Of a DNA stretch of 64,000 nucleotides, positions 1-8,933 are shown piece by piece. The stretch comes from Domibacillus robiginosus. GTDB taxonomy: Bacteria > Bacillota > Bacilli > Bacillales > Domibacillaceae. The notes under the pieces were generated by a model. The model was given only the letters and a program-made list of their open reading frames with translations, did not search any database and was not told where the DNA came from. The position numbers and the translations under genes were made by a program. Position 1 is the stretch's first letter; every line of letters begins with the position of its first letter. The stretch is from contig NZ_LAHL01000007.1 of NCBI RefSeq assembly GCF_000966195.1, positions 22,500-86,499 on the forward strand, written 5' to 3'.

Positions 1-1428
1 AGAAATCACGTCAATAATGGTATTGATCTGAGCTGAACGGCTGTTTAATGATTGAATCATTTCATCCGATGCTTGCACATGAGATTGAATGTCGTTCATT
101 TGGGCAACGGTGCGGCGGACAGATTCTTCTCCTTCAGACGCATGCGCCATCGCCTCCGCTGCTGAAGCGGCCATCACACTGGTGCTGTTTACAATTTTGC
201 CGGCACCGGTACGAAGCTCGTTCATATCCTCTACAATCATGGCGAGCGCGCTTGTTTGCTGGTCGGCGCCTGCGGCAACCTTTTGAATCGAATCGGCTAC
301 ATGTCCGGTTGCAGCGGTTGTTTCATCTGCCGAGGCCGTCAGCTCCTCGGAAGCGGCCGCCACCTGCTCGGTATTGCTGTCTACCTGGCCAATGAGCTCA
401 CGCAAATTTTGCGACATCCGGCTAAAGGCCCGTGATAAATCACCGATTTCATCCCTGCGGTCGTTCGCTTCGATCGATTGAGTTAAATCTCCCTCGCTCA
501 ATGTTTCAGCGCTTTCTTTAAGAGACAGGAGCGGGCGCGTAATCGAACGGATAATCAGCCAGACAAGGGCCGCGCCCACAAGCAGTGACAGCAGGATCGT
601 GGCGGCTGTTTTCCATAAAATCGGCTGGGCCGCTTCCGTGATTTCACTAGAAACCATCGTTCCGCCAATTTTCCAGCCGGTTGTTTCATTGGTTAAAAAC
701 GTCATAAATTTGTCCTGGCCGTTGAATGTGTAATCAAACGAGCCGGATTCGCTGTCGTACATCCGGCCATACAACGCGTCGGTCGCTTCCGCACCGAATT
801 CTTCCGTCGGATGAACGATAAAGTGGCGCGCTCCATCAAGCAAAATTGGATAGCCTTCTTTACCGACTTTAATAGGACTCGTCATATTCGTCAGCGCCTC
901 CATCGTCAGGTTAATCCCAATGACGCCGCCCTTGTCAGCGGTCTGCCGGGCAATGGTCACAACCGGCGAGCCGGAGGAAGAAACGTATGGCGGGGTAATG
1001 ATGGTGTCACCACCAGCGTCAAGAGCCTGTTGATACCACGGACGCTCCCGCGGGTCATAATCTGCTGCAAGCTCCTGGCGCGGCTCCTGCACCATGACAC
1101 CATCGGCCGTGCCAACGTAAATGCTGACTACTTCGGGATGAAGCTTTGCGTATTGGTCGAGACGAAGGCGCAAGGCCGGACTGTCTTCACCCTGTATCGA
1201 TTTTGCGGTAACCAGTTCACTGTAAACTTCCGCATCGTGGGTTTTCATTCCAACATAATCGGTAATAAGCCGGTCCAGTGTTAAAATATTTTCATTTGCT
1301 GAAGCCAGCATTTGCTTTTTTATTTCATTTTTTGCACTGTTATAAGCGGAAAAGCCAATTAAAAAAGAGGGAATTAAAAGAATAGCTAAAAAAGAAAGGA
1401 TAAGTTTTTTGCGTATGGTCCACTTCAT
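1..1428 (-). CDS. methyl-accepting chemotaxis protein with dCache-type sensor (C-terminus outside window)
   Basis: The reverse strand encodes a membrane chemoreceptor that runs off the left edge; 476 codons are present. The ATG is preceded by AGGAGC. A first membrane segment (about residues 8-28) is followed by an extracellular sensor that looks like a dCache domain: it has the RPWYQQA and GVIGINLTME motifs typical of that fold. A second membrane segment (about 270-292), a HAMP domain and the start of the coiled-coil signalling domain follow, with the repeated AAASEEL-type heptads of receptors. The ligand cannot be inferred; the family often binds amino acids or other small molecules. The signalling tip that contacts CheA and CheW lies beyond the window. 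Confidence 0.93.
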   Translation of the reverse strand, partial: MKWTIRKKLILSFLAILLIPSFLIGFSAYNSAKNEIKKQMLASANENILTLDRLITDYVGMKTHDAEVYSELVTAKSIQGEDSPALRLRLDQYAKLHPEVVSIYVGTADGVMVQEPRQELAADYDPRERPWYQQALDAGGDTIITPPYVSSSGSPVVTIARQTADKGGVIGINLTMEALTNMTSPIKVGKEGYPILLDGARHFIVHPTEEFGAEATDALYGRMYDSESGSFDYTFNGQDKFMTFLTNETTGWKIGGTMVSSEITEAAQPILWKTAATILLSLLVGAALVWLIIRSITRPLLSLKESAETLSEGDLTQSIEANDRRDEIGDLSRAFSRMSQNLRELIGQVDSNTEQVAAASEELTASADETTAATGHVADSIQKVAAGADQQTSALAMIVEDMNELRTGAGKIVNSTSVMAASAAEAMAHASEGEESVRRTVAQMNDIQSHVQASDEMIQSLNSRSAQINTIIDVIS

Positions 1429-1511
1429 GATGTTGCTCCTTTTTGTATGATGATTTTATTTTAGCGTTTAAATGGAAGGAAGCAATGATTTTTTATGAAA
1501 AAAACGTGACT

Positions 1512-1553
1512 TTTTTAATAAATAAAAACCCGGACCTAAGGCATGGGTCCGGT
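1512..1553 (-). terminator. intrinsic terminator after the HAD gene
   Basis: On the reverse strand CCGGACC pairs with GGTCCGG and is followed by a T-rich tract. It ends the GGDEF-HAD transcript before the chemoreceptor gene. Confidence 0.75.
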
Positions 1554-1561
1554 AAAAGTCG

Positions 1562-2140
1562 TTACGTTATTTTTTTGTAGAATGAATCGTCGTACACCTG
1601 TAAATGAACATCTGCTTCAATGTCTTCATTTTGAAAAGCGGCCGTTTTCATGCCGGCTGCCCGGGCCGGGATCAAGTCAAGTGAGCGGTCGCCAATGGCC
1701 CAGTCCAGTCCGTATTTTTCCTGCAGATACAAATAAGCGGCGGCATCCGGCTTGCGCGGAAATCCATCTTCCTCCGGACTGATAATTTCAGTGAAATAAT
1801 GGAGCAGTCCAAATTTGGTTAACAAGTTTTTGGTGGATGCTTTTGTCCGATGTGTCACGATCACATTCACGTCCGCCCGGGCAAGCACGCGGTCAATGCC
1901 ATCGAAGGGGAGGCAGGCTGACTCCGATTGTTTATGATCCAGCTCTGCAAACATCGCCCGAAAATCTTCTGAAATGCCATAATGTGCAAAAGCAAGCTTT
2001 GAATTTTTTTTCAGCCAGCGAAGCGCTTCAGCCTGGTCGACCGGCGTACCGTGTGCGGCTTCGTGCACCGCGGCAAAGCTCGCTAAAATGGCCGGGTATG
2101 TATCAAAAATCGTTCCGTCTAAATCCCAAAGTAGTCTCAT
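1562..2140 (-). CDS. HAD-superfamily (subfamily IA) phosphatase
   Basis: This 192-residue protein begins with the HAD motif I, WDLDGTIFDT, where the first Asp is the nucleophile and the second the acid/base. A helical cap follows (about 15-80). Motif II is the VTHRT segment with Thr near residue 96, motif III is the Lys of FPRKPD near 130, and motif IV is GDRSLD near 150. It should be a cytosolic phosphomonoesterase of the phosphoglycolate-phosphatase-like group; the substrate is not predictable. It starts inside the 3' end of the upstream diguanylate cyclase gene (38-bp overlap), using an AAAGGAG site there, so the two are translationally coupled. Confidence 0.9.
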   Translation of the reverse strand: MRLLWDLDGTIFDTYPAILASFAAVHEAAHGTPVDQAEALRWLKKNSKLAFAHYGISEDFRAMFAELDHKQSESACLPFDGIDRVLARADVNVIVTHRTKASTKNLLTKFGLLHYFTEIISPEEDGFPRKPDAAAYLYLQEKYGLDWAIGDRSLDLIPARAAGMKTAAFQNEDIEADVHLQVYDDSFYKKIT

Positions 2141-3998
2141 GTAGTGGTTCTCCTTTTTTATTCATATAAAACTGATAGGCGCCTTTACCGCTTTGCTTCA
2201 CTTCGTACATCGCCGCGTCTGCTTTTTTCAAAAGCTCATCCACGTCTTCACCATCCTGCGGGTACAGAGCGATGCCGATGCTTGGTGTTACAACAAGCTT
2301 TCTGCCATCTATGTAATAGGGCTTACTGACGGAGCGCAGCAGCCGCTCCGCAATTCTCTCTACTTCTTCCCGGTCCGTAAATCCGCTCACTAGGGCTGTA
2401 AATTCGTCACCTCCCTGGCGTGCAGCCATATCGCTGGAGCGGAGGGAAGCAGACAGCCGCTTGCTGACCGAGACAAGCAGCGCATCACCTGCATCGTGGC
2501 CCAGTGTGTCGTTGATCGCTTTAAAGCCGTCCAGATCCATGTACAAAACGGCAAAGGCTTTTTCTTTTTCCAGAACAAGACTTGCTATCTTCTGGTTAAA
2601 GAACAGCCGGTTCGGCAGGCCGGTCAGCGCATCGTGATACGCCATATGCGTCATTTTACGATGCTGCTTTTTTTGATCTGTCACATCTTTACCAATACCG
2701 TAAATCCCGATTACTTTTCCGTCAACGATAATGGGGATATTGGTTATACTCATAATCAGCTCATCGCCGGTCCGGCTGCAAAGCGTCATTTCATATTGAC
2801 GGGCACTGCCTTTTAAAAGAAAAGAAAAATGCTCCAGCACCTTTTTCTGATCTTTGCTTGCAATAAACGACTTACTGTGCAGGCCAATCACATCTTTTTC
2901 GTTTGAAAAGCCAAGCAGGTTTGCAGCGGCCTGATTCACGGATTGAAAACAGCCGTCAAGCTCAATTGAAAAAGCGGCCTCTGGATAATAATCAAACAGG
3001 GAACGGTACCGCTGTTCATTGGCGGACAGCTCCCGGGAGCGCTGGAGCAGCTGATCATACAGCCGCTGGTTTTCTACCAGTGTCACCGCCTGGCGAATCA
3101 TCAGCAGCACAATGGAAATCGAAGCGCCAATTGTCAGGGCATTAAAGCCAGAATAAAAGAGCATAAACGCAAACAGAACGATTACCCCGATATAAGGCAG
3201 GGAAAAGCGCACGATGCCCATCTGTTTAGACATCGTGTGTGATTCAGACGGTGCCCCGCCATACAAATGACCGGCCAGTGCGATCAATAAAGTAGATAGA
3301 ATATACATTGGATCGGTAATGTTGCCGGACTCGTAGCCGTTATGGAAAATCATGCTTAAATACAGAATGTCAGCTGTAATTTGGACGAGCAGCCCCAGCA
3401 AAATAAGCCCCATTTCCTTTTTAGCATGCGACTCGTTCAATCCGAAAAAGAAAGTGGCGGCGGCCAGCAGCATACCGATATCTGAAACAGGGTAACACAA
3501 GTTCACCAGCAGATCAAAGAGTGACGCCTCTAGCTCTCCTACCATATTCCGAATAATAAAATGCCAGATAAAGCTGACAGCGACCGTCATCGTAATGAGC
3601 ATATCAAATACCATGCGGACAGTCTGAGCCGCTTTGTGCTCCTGCTTAAAGCGGACAACAAGAGCGAGAATGTAGCAAAAAGCCTGCGCTACATAAAAAA
3701 AGTCTAAAAAGCCGGCAATCGGGATTTCCTGCCCCAGAATGGTTTCATACCAAAACCATAAGCATTCTGACAGGAAATAAAAGGACAGGCCGGTGAAAAT
3801 TAATTTCCAAAAAAGCGGCTGTTTCATAGCGTTAGCCAAAAGAGCTCGTAAAAGCCAGTAGCCGGCAATACCAGGGGCGACAATTGACAGCACATTGCCA
3901 CCGAGTGTTTTTGCCCAGTCATCGTTTTCAAACGAAAAAAGCCATACATAATAAATGGCTGTGATAAACAAAATAAAAACAAGGTACCGCTTATTCAA
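2103..3998 (-). CDS. membrane diguanylate cyclase, PAS-GGDEF
   Basis: The protein has about nine N-terminal membrane segments (first ~320 residues), a PAS domain (about 325-445) and a C-terminal GGDEF domain. The active-site loop is a canonical GGDEF, and RSSD stands five residues before it, which is the RxxD inhibitory I-site. It should therefore make cyclic di-GMP and be subject to product inhibition. I chose a TTG start at 3998 because GGAGG sits about eight bases upstream, whereas the upstream ATG at 4025 has no ribosome site. It forms an overlapping pair with the HAD phosphatase gene. No EAL or PilZ protein is seen nearby. The membrane sensor could read an envelope or redox signal, but this is inference. 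Confidence 0.92.
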   Translation of the reverse strand: MNKRYLVFILFITAIYYVWLFSFENDDWAKTLGGNVLSIVAPGIAGYWLLRALLANAMKQPLFWKLIFTGLSFYFLSECLWFWYETILGQEIPIAGFLDFFYVAQAFCYILALVVRFKQEHKAAQTVRMVFDMLITMTVAVSFIWHFIIRNMVGELEASLFDLLVNLCYPVSDIGMLLAAATFFFGLNESHAKKEMGLILLGLLVQITADILYLSMIFHNGYESGNITDPMYILSTLLIALAGHLYGGAPSESHTMSKQMGIVRFSLPYIGVIVLFAFMLFYSGFNALTIGASISIVLLMIRQAVTLVENQRLYDQLLQRSRELSANEQRYRSLFDYYPEAAFSIELDGCFQSVNQAAANLLGFSNEKDVIGLHSKSFIASKDQKKVLEHFSFLLKGSARQYEMTLCSRTGDELIMSITNIPIIVDGKVIGIYGIGKDVTDQKKQHRKMTHMAYHDALTGLPNRLFFNQKIASLVLEKEKAFAVLYMDLDGFKAINDTLGHDAGDALLVSVSKRLSASLRSSDMAARQGGDEFTALVSGFTDREEVERIAERLLRSVSKPYYIDGRKLVVTPSIGIALYPQDGEDVDELLKKADAAMYEVKQSGKGAYQFYMNKKGEPLHETTLGFRRNDF

Positions 3999-4025
3999 AA
4001 AGCCATCCTCCGTCTCAAGCAACAT

Positions 4026-4480
4026 ATTTTATCATTTTAACATAAAAAAGAACTGCTTCGGCAGGCCGTTCTTTGATTTTTAAAAAGATTCTGTCACGCT
4101 GTTTAATGTAGCGGCTGAACCGGCTCTCGTTCAATTTCCTGAATGACGCTAAAAAAACGGCTACAAACTGCAGTTAATTCTGACAGTTTGTTTCTCTGTA
4201 TCGCTGAACAGGGAAAGAAGCGTCGCAAAATCCTGATCGGTTAGCCCCATCATAAAGATTGGGGGCGCAGAAATAGAACCGAGTGCAATTGGGATATGTG
4301 AACTGCCTTATTGTGCTATTTTGTAGGGAAATAGTGTAAATGTTCCAGCGTAAACCAGCTATTTTTTTTAACATAATTTTAGGTGTTTTTTGACTGGAAG
4401 AACATAGAGGACAAAAAGAATACAGGAAAAAGCGGATTTGAAACACGAAGCAGATTTGTCGGAAAATACTTATTTTTTTA
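4026..4480. other. intergenic region with a possible small gene remnant
   Basis: No intact gene is supported. A hairpin resembling a terminator lies at about 4047-4080 (AAAGAAC...GTTCTTT, then a T-rich run). On the reverse strand from 4253 to 4103 there is a peptide starting MMGLTDQDFATLLSLF that, after one frameshift, continues FFSVIQEIEREPVQPLH and stops. This may be a dead small gene; I do not recognise the family. Confidence 0.35.
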
Positions 4481-4494
4481 TGTAAACGGTTTAT
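4481..4494 (+). promoter_or_regulatory. cre-like CcpA site upstream of ackA
   Basis: TGTAAACGGTTTAT matches the catabolite-responsive element core (TGWNANCGNTNWCA) at all but the last two positions. It lies about 85 bp before the ackA start and just upstream of the likely promoter. CcpA activates ackA in Bacillus subtilis from an upstream cre, so position and sequence agree with activation. Confidence 0.65.
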
Positions 4495-4507
4495 CCGAGA
4501 AGAATAC

Positions 4508-4546
4508 TTGCTATTTTGTTCGGAACGCGTTATCTCTATATAGAGA
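4508..4546 (+). promoter_or_regulatory. probable ackA promoter with a perfect 14-bp palindrome
   Basis: TTGCTA at 4508-4513 is a possible -35 box. The stretch from 4531 is AT-rich and contains the perfect palindrome TCTCTATATAGAGA (4533-4546), which would overlap the -10 or the transcription start. The exact -10 is unclear. The palindrome could form a short 5' hairpin in the mRNA or be an operator. Confidence 0.45.
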
Positions 4547-4576
4547 GATAAATTGTTCGACCACAAGGAGGAAATA

Positions 4577-5770
4577 ATGTCTAAAGTAATTGCGATTAAC
4601 GCAGGAAGTTCATCATTAAAATTTCAGCTTTTTGAAATGCCTGAAGAAACGGTACTTACAAAAGGCCTTGTTGAAAGAATCGGCTTAACAGATTCTGTTT
4701 TTTCTATCACAAAACCGGACGGTACAACGGATACGGAAGTAACCGATATTCCCGATCATGCGGTTGCCGTTCAAATGCTCCTGTCAAAGCTTGTATCACA
4801 CGGGATTGTGGCGTCACTTGATGAAATTAACGGCATCGGCCACCGTGTCGTTCACGGCGGCGAAACATTCAGCGATTCAGCTATCATTAATGATGCGACA
4901 CTTGCAGAGATTGAAAAATTGTCTGAGCTTGCACCGCTTCATAACCCGGCAAACGTAACAGGTATCCGTGCGTTCCAATCGGTACTGCCAAACGTACCTG
5001 CTGTTGCTGTATTTGATACAGCGTTCCATCAGACAATGCCAGAAAAATCATTCCTATACAGCCTGCCATACGAGTACTACAAAGAATATGGCATTCGTAA
5101 ATACGGATTCCACGGAACGTCTCATAAATATGTGTCTGAGCGCGCTGCAGCCCTGCTTGGACGTCCAATCGAGCAGCTTCGCTTAATTTCCTGCCACCTT
5201 GGAAACGGCGCAAGTATCGCCGCAATCGAAGGCGGAAAATCCATCGATACATCAATGGGCTTCACGCCGCTTGCTGGTGTGGCAATGGGTACACGCTCCG
5301 GGAACATTGACCCGGCCCTGATGCCGTTTATCATGGAGAAAACAGGCCAGACTGCAGATGAAGTCCTCGATACATTAAACAAAAAAAGCGGTATGCTCGG
5401 CGTGTCCGGCGTATCAAGCGACCTTCGCGACTTGTCTAAAGCGGCAGAAGAAGGCAATGAGCGTGCAATCACAGCGCTTGAAGTATTTGCAAGCCGTATT
5501 CATAAATACATCGGCTCTTATGCAGCCCGCATGTCTGGTGTAGACGCGATTATCTTCACTGCTGGTATTGGGGAAAACGATATTGCTTCTCGTGCCCGTA
5601 TCATGAACGGCCTAGAATTCATGGGCGTTTACTGGGATCCGGCCCTGAACAATACGCGCGGCAAAGAGCAGTTTATCAGCTACCCCCACTCACCAGTAAA
5701 AGTCATCGTCATTCCGACAAACGAAGAAGTCATGATTGCGCGTGACGTTTCTCGTCTGGCTGGCGTGTAA
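4577..5770 (+). CDS. ackA: acetate kinase
   Basis: This 397-residue enzyme interconverts acetyl phosphate plus ADP and acetate plus ATP. With phosphotransacetylase it gives overflow acetate excretion. The N-terminal phosphate-binding motif NAGSSSLK, the HRVVHGG motif, GYHGTSH-like [17 protein letters not shown] and the C-terminal TAGIGEN segment are all present, and the length fits the family. The ATG at 4577 has AAGGAGG eight bases upstream. It is monocistronic with a cre upstream and a strong terminator downstream. The usual Bacillus subtilis neighbour (ytxK) is not present. A decayed copy of its 3' end lies at about 7.93 kb. Confidence 0.98.
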   Translation: MSKVIAINAGSSSLKFQLFEMPEETVLTKGLVERIGLTDSVFSITKPDGTTDTEVTDIPDHAVAVQMLLSKLVSHGIVASLDEINGIGHRVVHGGETFSDSAIINDATLAEIEKLSELAPLHNPANVTGIRAFQSVLPNVPAVAVFDTAFHQTMPEKSFLYSLPYEYYKEYGIRKYGFHGTSHKYVSERAAALLGRPIEQLRLISCHLGNGASIAAIEGGKSIDTSMGFTPLAGVAMGTRSGNIDPALMPFIMEKTGQTADEVLDTLNKKSGMLGVSGVSSDLRDLSKAAEEGNERAITALEVFASRIHKYIGSYAARMSGVDAIIFTAGIGENDIASRARIMNGLEFMGVYWDPALNNTRGKEQFISYPHSPVKVIVIPTNEEVMIARDVSRLAGV

Positions 5771-5880
5771 GATGTTAAATCAACGTTTTGCATGAATGAC
5801 TGATCATGGTTACAGATCAAGCAATGAGTTTTTAAATAGAACAGTTGGTGAAATAAAACCATGACCAGAATTTCACCTGG

Positions 5881-5927
5881 ACCCTCTTATGTGTTGAAAG
5901 CCATCACACAATAAGAGGGTTTTTTTA
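5881..5927 (+). terminator. ackA terminator
   Basis: ACCCTCTTAT pairs with ATAAGAGGGT and is followed directly by seven T residues. Confidence 0.9.
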
Positions 5928-6079
5928 TGGGTAAAAAAGAAATGATACCACTATCAGCTGAAGCATAAGCCGTTTTCTTTGAGGTGCCCCTAGATATAAA
6001 AACAACCATAAAAGCAGTGGATTTCACAGCGGGAATCTCACTGCATTTTACTGTTTCAGATGGGAAGGAACGTGTCCGA

Positions 6080-6330
6080 GGTTGTATACCATATGTAAAA
6101 TGTACATCGTGATCACAGTCGCTTGAAGAACGGATAAATCGTTTGAATGGCGCAGCGGCAAAATACTCGACCATTATTTGAGTTGGTTTGAATTTGTAAA
6201 CCAAATCAGCCATCGTAATGGTGACACAACGGTTAGCCAGATGATGGCTGATAGCTGCCTGTTTTCAACGAGTGCGGCCTATGATAAACTCGGGTTATCA
6301 GGATTTTCCAATTGGGCTTTACACTTATAA
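6080..6330 (+). pseudogene. degenerate IS1595-type (ISXO2-like) transposase C-terminus
   Basis: Pieces in different frames read VHRDHSRLK, then INRLNGAAAKY, then LDHYLSWFEFVNQISHRN to a TAA. The order NxHSRLK...RxNGVAxKYLxxYLxWF is characteristic of the C-terminal end of ISXO2-like DDE transposases. At least two frameshifts and stops break it, and no N-terminal part or terminal inverted repeats are recognisable. The last ~65 codons (to about 6330) are in one open frame. It is a relic in the insertion-prone stretch after ackA. Confidence 0.5.
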
Positions 6331-6360
6331 TTGTTGTTAAGCGTAAGGGAGGGATGTTTT

Positions 6361-7236
6361 TTGGGGAAAGGAACCATTTATAAAAGGAAAGGGAAAAGGC
6401 TTATTACTCAACACTACGATCATTATCTAAAGTCGTTTGATTTTGATGTCGAGCAGATATATGTTGATACAAGCTATGGTAAAACACATATTCTTGTAGC
6501 AGGACCACCGGAAGGAAAGCCTGTTTTTATATTTCAGGGTGGCAATTGTATAAATCCAATGACTTTATCCTGGTTTTTACCACTCATAGATAAATATAGA
6601 GTTTATGCGCCAGATACAATTGGTCATCCAGGATACAGTAGTGAAAAGAGAATTTCGGCGAAGGACAATAGTTTCGCCCAGTGGATAAAGGAACTAATGG
6701 ATTACTTTCATATAGATAGTAGTGCATTTGTTGGTCCATCCTACGGTGCAGGTATTATTTTGAGATTAGCCACATTTATGCCGGATAAAATTGACTGTTC
6801 TGTATTGGTGTCGCCAGCAGGAATAAAATTAGGTTCTAAGATAAGAATGATTAAAGAGATCTTACTTCCTTTAGTCTTATATAATGGTACTTCATCAACA
6901 AAATATCTTAATAAAATTACTGATACGATGTCAGACAATAGTATGAAAGAAATGGATAAAAAAATTATTGGAGATGTATTTAAATATATTAGGCTTGAAC
7001 AAGAAATGCCTAAATTAACTACGAAGGAAGAATTGTCTCATTATAACTCGCCCACTTTAATCATAGCAGGAGAAAAAGACATCTTTTTTCCTGAAAGTAG
7101 ATTACATAAAGCTGCTGGAAACATCATTCCAAATTTGGTTGCATTTAAGACCTATGATATGGGGCATTTCCCATCTGAAGAACATCTGATAAAGATTAAC
7201 AATAATATTGCAGAGTTTTTAAATGATTATTACTAA
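6361..7236 (+). CDS. alpha/beta hydrolase
   Basis: The 291-residue protein has the alpha/beta-hydrolase fold pattern: an oxyanion strand FQGGN, the nucleophile elbow GPSYGAG (Ser about 127), Asp in AGEKD (about 240) and His in MGHFPSEE (about 269). It is probably a cytosolic serine esterase or lyase-like hydrolase; the substrate is unknown. I chose TTG at 6361 because GGGAGGG lies nine bases upstream. The gene is visibly more AT-rich than ackA and sits between an insertion-sequence remnant and the relic ackA copy, which suggests acquisition by transfer. Confidence 0.85.
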   Translation: MGKGTIYKRKGKRLITQHYDHYLKSFDFDVEQIYVDTSYGKTHILVAGPPEGKPVFIFQGGNCINPMTLSWFLPLIDKYRVYAPDTIGHPGYSSEKRISAKDNSFAQWIKELMDYFHIDSSAFVGPSYGAGIILRLATFMPDKIDCSVLVSPAGIKLGSKIRMIKEILLPLVLYNGTSSTKYLNKITDTMSDNSMKEMDKKIIGDVFKYIRLEQEMPKLTTKEELSHYNSPTLIIAGEKDIFFPESRLHKAAGNIIPNLVAFKTYDMGHFPSEEHLIKINNNIAEFLNDYY

Positions 7237-7362
7237 CCCTGTACCTGTATTTTTATTAAACGGATGGGAGCTTTAAGGTAAAAAGAGGACTCTTTATGAA
7301 AAGATAAGGAATAATAAACCTTTTATGGCATTATATAAACAAGAGCTTATCCAGTAACGGGG

Positions 7363-7914
7363 GTGGCGGTGCGCTTGTCAAATGGCAGGGATAAAAAAAG
7401 CGAGTTTCCTACGCAAAGAACCTGTGGCGTGTGGTTAATGTACATAGGTATTATCACTATTTTCTCAGCCCTTGCAGGAGATCATTTGCTGATGCAGCCT
7501 TTTATTTTAGGAATAGGTTATTTGATCGGTTTTTTTGGTATACTCGTATTGCCTTTTGTGAATCGAAAGCTGGCATTTGGAAAAAACACAAAGTTTCAGG
7601 ATAGAATGGATAACATATCTACCGTGTTGAACGTACTTTTATGTACAGCCTGCGGGATGATCATCGGTTTTGATGATGTAAGACTATTCTGGTTAAGTTT
7701 ATTTATTGCAGTGGGCATTCACTTTTTTGGCTTTTATTTTTCCCAGGGCAAAATAATGATTCTTTTAGGAATACTCACCATTATAAATGGCATTATGGGA
7801 CTCGTACTGATAAGTGTTCCTTTTCTTGTCTTCGCCTTGATAGATGGTATGGTAAAGTTACTTATCGGGATGAAAATGCTCACCATAAAGCGTGCTGTGA
7901 ATGTGATTAACTAG
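7363..7914 (+). CDS. small multi-pass membrane protein (DUF6609-like)
   Basis: A 183-residue protein with a short charged N-terminus and about five to six hydrophobic segments (first near 25-45, last near 150-172). The start VRLSNGRDK...RTCGVWLMYIGIITI resembles the DUF6609 membrane proteins of Bacillus; this is from memory and not certain. The start is probably GTG at 7363 or one of the next two alternative codons, because only a poor GGGGG site is present. No function is known. It follows the hydrolase by about 125 bp and could share its transcript. Confidence 0.7.
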   Translation: MAVRLSNGRDKKSEFPTQRTCGVWLMYIGIITIFSALAGDHLLMQPFILGIGYLIGFFGILVLPFVNRKLAFGKNTKFQDRMDNISTVLNVLLCTACGMIIGFDDVRLFWLSLFIAVGIHFFGFYFSQGKIMILLGILTIINGIMGLVLISVPFLVFALIDGMVKLLIGMKMLTIKRAVNVIN

Positions 7915-7925
7915 CGAAAGCAGTT

Positions 7926-8025
7926 TGTCAGCTGTCCGTAAAAGTCACCGTCATTCCGGCAAAAAAAGAAGTCAGAATTTTACCTTTGCCCCCTCAGTTG
8001 TTATATAATAAATAAGGAAAGTTAG
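7926..8025 (+). repeat. decayed duplicate of the ackA 3' end and its terminator region
   Basis: The stretch CAGTTTGTCAGCTG...GTAAAAGTCACCGTCATTCC, then AAAGAAGTCAGAATT, matches the last codons of ackA (5670-5740). It joins directly to sequence like that just before and in the ackA terminator (AGAATTTCACCTGGACCCTC). The copy has small deletions and does not encode protein. It brackets the hydrolase/membrane-protein segment together with the real ackA end. Confidence 0.7.
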
Positions 8026-8107
8026 CAGGGTGCTTCTAAAGGATTACGAGGAGATAAAAAATAAGACAGAGTAAATCCAACAACCCTATGATATCAACTG
8101 AATATAT

Positions 8108-8181
8108 GTCCCAGTAGCTCAGCAGGATAGAGCAACAGCCTCCTAAGCTGTAGGTCGTAGGTTCGATTCCTATCTGGGACG
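8108..8181 (+). tRNA. tRNA-Arg (anticodon CCU)
   Basis: The acceptor stem is GTCCCAG/CTGGGAC with discriminator G. The D arm is GCTC AGCAGGATA GAGC, the anticodon stem-loop is ACAGC CTCCTAA GCTGT (anticodon CCT), and the T arm is CGTAG GTTCGAT TCCTATC-like. The CCA end is not encoded. It reads AGG codons. A short hairpin GCGGGT/ACCCGC follows at 8192-8206. Confidence 0.95.
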
Positions 8182-8214
8182 CTAATGAAAAGCGGGTTGA
8201 ACCCGCACTGCATC

Positions 8215-8317
8215 AACCTCCTATATCGTTACGTGAAACGGTCAGTCCAGCGGTCATCTAAGAAATGACACCGCAAATTGGATTGTTTCACAAAACGATT
8301 ATAGGAGTTTTTTTGTG
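8215..8317 (+). repeat. ~100-bp imperfect inverted repeat ending in a T-run
   Basis: The left arm reads CTCCTATATCGTTACGTGAAAC, then TCCA, then GCGGT-CAT. The right arm mirrors it: ATGACACCGC, TTGGA, GTTTCAC, AAACGATTATAGGAG, then seven T residues. Nearly the whole 100 bp folds on itself, with a 6-nt loop near 8258. It could be the tRNA terminator, a small structured RNA, or a miniature inverted-repeat element. Confidence 0.6.
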
Positions 8318-8687
8318 ACCAAAAGAAAATGAATTTTTGACGTTAATGTAGATGCAAAAAAGCTGTCAGAAGAGCCGTCTTCCAGCCGTTCTGTCGCAGC
8401 CCTGGAACGTAATGCTAGATTCATCCCTTTCTGTTCTGCTTATTATTTCTCCCTCCCTACTTGCATTAAACAAACCTGCACTGCTGAATACATCCCTTTG
8501 TTCATTTACACTACCGCTATCTATCTTTCTCACAAGCATAGTTGTTGAAATGAAAAAATTTAAAGTATATAAAGGGCCTTTTTTCATACTTTTTTTAGCT
8601 TCCCTGTGCGTTTCTCTTTAACGAACTTTGAACCAGCCACGTATGATATAGTAGGACATTTAGTCCTATAAAAGGAGGTGGATTTCT
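8318..8687. other. intergenic region, no supported gene
   Basis: An open frame on the plus strand (8352-8621) lacks a ribosome site and has no familiar features, so I do not call it. The last 40 bases carry the leader and AAAGGAGGTGG site of the next gene. Confidence 0.5.
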
Positions 8688-8933
8688 GTGAATATGAAAC
8701 ATGATACATGCAGCATTTTTGAGGTTTTCCTGGGATTCTTAGTAGGTGTCGTGTTCCTGCTGCTAACGGTATTAGGGACACCATCTTTAATCACTGGTTT
8801 CTTCGTGCTCATTGGTCTAGGAGGCATTGGTACTATTTTCAACATCATTATTGCCGCACTGGGCTTCCTTGCTACTTTTTTCTTTGGGCTATGTATATTT
8901 AAAAGAGTTTGGCGTTGCTGCTTTGGGAAATAA
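8688..8933 (+). CDS. small hydrophobic membrane protein
   Basis: An 81-residue protein with a perfect AAAGGAGGTGG site before a GTG start (an internal ATG follows two codons later). Two long hydrophobic spans (about 14-38 and 46-72) are separated by a Gly-rich turn, and the C-terminus is basic and Cys-containing (WRCC). I do not recognise the family. The excellent ribosome site argues that it is real. Confidence 0.7.
   Translation: MNMKHDTCSIFEVFLGFLVGVVFLLLTVLGTPSLITGFFVLIGLGGIGTIFNIIIAALGFLATFFFGLCIFKRVWRCCFGK

Noticed and set aside
4174..4566. 130-codon reverse-strand frame upstream of ackA
   Set aside because: No ribosome site, runs through the cre and promoter of ackA, and has unnatural composition.
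5887..6213. 108-codon reverse-strand frame after ackA
   Set aside because: It is antisense to the transposase relic and includes the terminator stem.
8352..8621. 89-codon plus-strand frame after tRNA-Arg
   Set aside because: Lacks a ribosome site and any family signature.
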